From positions 250,001 to 310,000 of the forward strand of contig JBBHKE010000271.1 in NCBI GenBank assembly GCA_037447655.1: DNA of 60,000 nt, read 5' to 3'. The DNA is from Zygnema cylindricum. Its lineage: Eukaryota > Streptophyta > Zygnematophyceae > Zygnematales > Zygnemataceae. Of this stretch, positions 55,417 to 60,000 are shown piece after piece (position 1 is the stretch's first letter; every line of letters begins with the position of its first letter). The position numbers and the translations under genes are program-made. The notes beneath the pieces were generated by a model. That model was given only the letters and a program-made list of their open reading frames with translations, was not told where the DNA came from and searched no databases.

Positions 55417-56804
55417 GGAGAAGATGGAAACTGATAGACCAGCGAGACAAAAACGAAGTAGCCACGTGCCAGCTCAAACAGAGCTCTGCTAACAATCACC
55501 TCCTAACGATGCCCGATAGACATAGGAGGCATGGCTGCTTGGACTCCGAGATCTAGCCTCCAACCTCTCCAACAGACAAGGAAAGAAAAGTGTGCCAGCT
55601 GGCACGTAGCAACGATGAGGACAAGTAGGAGAAGGTGACGTCTGAATCAGTTGTGCTCTCGTCAAAAGTGCACCAATCCGCACTGAAAAAAACCAGCGAT
55701 CGGACGGTCAATATCACGTCCATAAAATAAAGAGGCGAAGGATCGGCGACTTTCGGTCGACCGTTGCTTGGTGTCACGCCCTGCATAAGTTTGAATCCGC
55801 TCCACTTGTCAGCTCTCCTCGTACAATTGCAGTACAGGTTAGGTTTCTCACATGTCTCGCCCATTGGGTGGGTCAGTACAGTACTATAAATCTCTGTAGT
55901 AAGGTTAGCGACTTAGCGCTTGTGTGATGATGGATGATAGAGCATCGTCGTGAAAGGACACACAGTACATATTTCGTTCTCGGTCATCCTCGTTCCTTTT
56001 CCATGTCCTCCCTCGTAGACTGTAAGCCGTTGGTGTTATCTCTATATGTGTGCGTGTTTATTTGTCTTCAAGCAAGTTTGTACCAGATTTTCCCGAGCAG
56101 GTCGTCACTGTTCTTCTGCGAAATATAACTCGCCGTTGTCTAGAGGAACCGATCTTCCTATGATGCACCCGTTGGTTTTCTACTCCTCGTCAATCAGTTT
56201 GACGAGTCTTTTAAATGGAGCCATCGGCTTAGATATGTAAAAAGGTCAGTCCTCCGATGTCAAAAGATTCATTTCTAGACGTTGATAAACTACCTGCTGC
56301 CATGTATTCAGATTTTTTTTTGGGACTACATTGGCATCATACCATAGGGCCACATTTTCAAGAGAATTGACAGAGAGGACAATTTGCAGAGATTCCTTTA
56401 ACTCTCCTTATGGTTGTTTAAAAAGGTTATTCTTCCTATGCTGCTGAGATTTATGACAACCGGCATTCTGATGCTGCACTTTTTTTGGGCATATAAATTT
56501 CAAAATTAACTGTGTTCGAGAATTGAACGGCTCTTGGCATATAGATTATTGATGTGTGTAAATATTTCAACAGTCGCGTAATTGGAGTAATTCAATATGC
56601 TCGTCCATTGCGATCAAATGCTGATACGGCTTCTCTGGCTGGATGTCTTGCCAGATATGGTGTTGGCGTGAATCTTTACTTTGGCCGAATGTTGACAGGC
56701 AATTGTTTCTCGTTCTTCAATTCCATACACGCGCCAGTTGCTGCTAGTTTGATTTGAAAACTGTCAATTTGCTGCCAGCTTTCTCTAGCGGTACCTCCTG
56801 GCAG
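55417..56804. promoter_or_regulatory. divergent intergenic region between the - strand gene and MOC1
   Basis: 1.39 kb between two start codons pointing apart. A TATA-like ctataaat is at about 55884. No long coding frame with support. It could hold a shared bidirectional promoter; the 5' UTRs are not mapped. Confidence 0.4.
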
Positions 56805-59801
56805 ATGAATAGGATTTTCTTTGAACGACCAAGCATGCTCCTTGGTGTAGTGAAATGTAGGTTTTTTTCATCCACATACTTCTCTTCCATAAGGGCAACG
56901 GTTGAACAGGGGCAACACCGAAACATGACCAGTTCTTTTCTGAATACCTGGTCTTTGCAATCTTATTCCTTAAAGCTTAGTTCCCTGGCATGCTTGGAAG
57001 ATCCTACAGTGGATCTCCATTCAGTGTCCTTGCAGCGGATGCATCTTTTTTCACCCAAGCCAAGGTCTAAGCTTAGTCGACCTGCTACCTGGCAACATGG
57101 TATGTGATATCAGTCACGTGTTTGTGAGTGGAACTGGTTAAAAAGATGTCAGGACTAATTGCAAGTGACGTTTATTTCGACAATATCAATAAATTTTCTA
57201 AATGCGGGCATAAAGACTATGCAATATTGAAGTGAATATGGAAGCACCTTTACAGAGGGGATAAAGGGAAACATCATCAAATATAGTTCGCAAGTGAAGA
57301 TATAGAATAAAAGGGGAAAAAAAATTGAAGGGTTTAATGCAGAGTGTTTCTTTACGGACAATGTTTATGCAATCATCTTTTTTGTAGATTATGAAGTTCA
57401 GTGAAGGCACTCTGTCGGGTCAGTTGTTACCTTGATGCAGTTCCTTGTGCTCACAAATGCCAAGCCTGTTTTATGCTTACAGTTTTGCATGCTAATATTT
57501 GATTTCATAGCCATAGTGATTTTATGTAAGGGCACAAAGTTTGCAGCAGGCGTAGCATTCTTAAAGGGTGATCTTTTTAAGTAAAAAATTAGCTGTTAGA
57601 ACGGTCATGGATAAGGGAAGAGACTACTGAAGAAGCTTCTGTCTGAAGCGCGGCTTCTCTTCTTTGGGCAGTTTTTGCAGCTGGTTCTGGTTGCAGGCTC
57701 CAATTTGTGATGTTGCCTTGGAACCCGATTTGCAGGCCTACATAATAAGATGTTATCAAAGATGATGACATCACAAATTGGACAGCATGAAACAGTGGCA
57801 GAGGAGTTGGAGGATACAATGCTGGGGGTCAGTGACGGGGCCGTTTCTAAGGACCTATGGATTCGCGAGGAGGAAAGTGAAGAGGAACAGGCAGAGCTCA
57901 GTGCTCATTTGGAACTGGCAGAGTTAACAGCCGGCACCATCCGTTTAGGGGAGTATGAGGTACCACTTGGCAAAACACCTCTTGTGGTTGGAATTGACCC
58001 GGATCTTAGTGGAGCCCTCGCTGTACTTCGATTCACCAGCAAGGATGCTTCTGTCGAGGTGCGACTTTCAGGGAAAGAATTCAACACTCAGTGAATACTG
58101 GATCTCTGCTTTTTATTTAAAGGGCTAGGTGGGCAATGAATGAATTGGGAATGCACTGTTTTTTGATGTAAAGGATATGAGCAGGCTAGACTCAGGTAAA
58201 TCTCCTCCTTTTTTGCTGCTTTTGAAGTTCTTACATTCGGATCTTGTGCCAAGTTTGTTTAAAGAATATCGAGTCGGATTGTTTATTTGTGCTGAGTTCA
58301 TTTCATTTGTTCAAGTACTTGTATGAAGCAAGTGTTTGAAGGTTTGAAATACTTTTTACCTGCGAAATGATTTGAACAGCGATATTAAGAAGGTTTGGCT
58401 CTTATTTACCATTTGAACTGAAATATTCTTCACATTTATGTTTATTTTCAGGCTTCAAGTCATTGCACCAAGCGTACCGCTCAGTATATGATACATGAAG
58501 CAAGAACACGCCAAATTAAGTAGTGTCCATGTACTGCCAAATAATTGATCATTGTGTGCGGGTCTGATGAACTTCGTGTCAGAATCAAATCAGTCCATGT
58601 CGCGCTATAACTCGTACACATGGCCAAATCTTATAGATTATGTTTAATTGATCATGATCTCATAGATTTTAGTTTAACCTTCATCTCTATTTTTAGGCGA
58701 TATATACTAGAAAAGCTTTTTTGTTTCTTGAATAATTAAACTTTCAAAAAAATTATTGAACAACCCCTTGAAAAGCTTTTTGAAAAGTTCCAATACTGGT
58801 TCATAGGTGCAAGTATGAATGTGTGTTTGTTTGCACGAGACATAGGTTGGAAAGCATGTTAATGGTGGCAGCATTTGATTGAAACCGTTCAGTCAAGTGT
58901 TTTTTATCAGCAGTGCATATAGTTTTTGCCTCATCCTTTATTTAAAAAAAACAGAAATTTTCTGACTGCTTCTTTCGCAGTTGAGATCCAGCAGTTGTAG
59001 GTCATGTTTGAGCGCTATCCCGCTGGTCCAAAATATTTATCTGGATCTCGCTATGTTGCAAGTGTGAACTGAAATGGTTAGGTGGTCCGAGAGCAGGTTC
59101 AAACACGAGTGTATCTCAGGCTTTTCCTCAACTGCATTGGACCTGCGCCTTTTCTTTTCATTCTTAATTTTAAATTGGCTGTTTTTTTGTCAAACTGTTA
59201 GGAGCAGCTAGAATCCACTTAAGCATTGAGACGTGAAGTTGATAATTTGTGCAGGTAATGGATGTACCTGTCATAAAAGTCAAGGTTGGCACAAGGTTGC
59301 GGCGACGCCATGATGCCATTTCTATTGCTGAAATGTTGCGTCAGCTCGAACCCCCCTTGGGTGCGTCTACCTTTTCGTTATTAGCAGAACACTTGCTTGA
59401 TTCTTGAAAACATGTTTTGCTGGTGGGGATGAAGTGTGGTGCACTTAACTTTCACTCAGTTCCAAGAATCTTTCTATTTGGCCACAGATGAGCAGGCGTC
59501 ATCTGCTTGTACCTTTGTGTGGGTCTGAAGGTTACTTCTCCTTGCATTCATCTAAGCAGGTGTTTTGAAGGGCTGCAGGACTATTTCTTTTCAGTTTCTA
59601 TTTGCGGCCTGGCTTCAGCATGAGCTGTATTCTATTTTGTATAGGAAGACGGTTTGTTTGCAACCTTGGTTTCTGTTTCTTCTGTGAGTTAGTGCAGGAA
59701 AATTTCTTATTACTGCTGATTGGTGACTTTGAGTCATTTGTGATCCAGGTAGTGTTGCGTATGTAGAGCAAGCGACCCCGTTCCCCAAGGATGGAAAGCA
59801 G
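56805..59801 (+). CDS. MOC1: MOC1-like chloroplast Holliday-junction resolvase, N-terminal four exons
   Basis: Exons 56805-57099, 57736-58058, 59255-59360 and 59749-59801 join in frame. Exon 1 gives an N-terminal extension rich in S/R and poor in acids (FFSSTYFSSIRATVEQGQHR), fitting a plastid transit peptide. Exon 2 carries an acidic linker and the RuvC-like strand GKTPLVVGIDPDLSGALAVL with the first catalytic Asp. Exon 3 reads VKVGTRLRRRHDAISIAEML. Exon 4 reads SVAYVEQATPFPKDGKQ with the catalytic Glu. MOC1 resolves recombination junctions so that chloroplast nucleoids can segregate. The last donor is GC rather than GT (CAG|GCACGT). The open frame extends upstream of the ATG to 56748, so an earlier start is not ruled out. 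The conserved C-terminal exons are outside the window. No stops or frameshifts: likely functional. Confidence 0.88.
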
Positions 59802-60000
59802 GCACGTATTCAAAATTCCTCATAGAATTTGGATAGCTTGAGTAGAAGCCGCTGCTTTTTGAACTACATCTTGTGCGCCATTGTTTTTTATATTACCATT
59901 CTGGGTCTTATGATAATATTTTTATGGAATAGGACAACGCAACATCATGGGTCTATTCTCGAGTAGAAAACAATCGTACTGTGACAACCATATGTGGTTG
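59802..60000 (+). other. MOC1 intron, running off the window
   Basis: Follows the GC donor. A frame after an AG near 59933 does not match the glycine-rich segment expected next in MOC1, so I treat it as intron. Confidence 0.5.

Noticed and set aside
59933-60000. Possible fifth MOC1 exon after an AG near 59933.
   Set aside because: The translation (DNATSWVYSRVENN) does not resemble the glycine-rich segment that follows in the family.

Overview
The window looks like a nuclear segment from a green plant, probably a bryophyte- or charophyte-grade lineage. Three observations support this: intron-rich genes with GT-AG splicing, a gene for MOC1 (the plastid Holliday-junction resolvase of green plants), and a dense bed of Ty1/copia retrotransposons. 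The placement below 'green plant' is inference; no species is claimed.

Layout. (1) 1-2.2 kb holds internal exons of an alpha-SNAP gene on the + strand; its 3' end is missing where a copia remnant begins. (2) 2.2-43.7 kb is almost entirely transposable elements. In order: a 5'-truncated copia (I, +); a pogo/DDE_1-like DNA transposon remnant with an unusual companion ORF; a copia with both LTRs (II, -); a second copia (III, -) whose 3' LTR is split by a 1.4 kb insertion; a Ty3/gypsy pol remnant cut in two by a further copia with both LTRs (IV, +); a 5'-truncated copia (V, +) that opens a head-to-tail array of LTR-remnant-LTR units up to 43.7 kb. That array contains a virtually identical 679-bp block present twice, and a last LTR split by another 1.4 kb insertion. 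(3) 43.7-48 kb is gene-poor, with palindromes. (4) 48-55.4 kb holds splice-compatible exons of one or more unrecognised - strand genes, with a MITE family in the introns. (5) 56.8-60 kb holds the first four exons of MOC1 on the + strand, divergent from the - strand gene; the rest of MOC1 lies beyond the window.

The copia elements form one related group. They share about 1-kb LTRs, a primer-binding site matching the anticodon arm (not the 3' end) of initiator tRNA-Met, the gag ATG embedded in that site, a conserved hairpin in the 3' part of the LTR, and, antisense in the LTR, a tRNA-like hairpin with a pol III B-box and a T-run. All copies carry stops or frameshifts, so none appears autonomous. 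The two host proteins I recognise act in unrelated processes (SNARE recycling and chloroplast nucleoid segregation) and need not cooperate.

Coordinates of LTR ends and exons were read by eye against splice and TG/CA signals. Most should be good to a few bases; truncation points of old elements are approximate.
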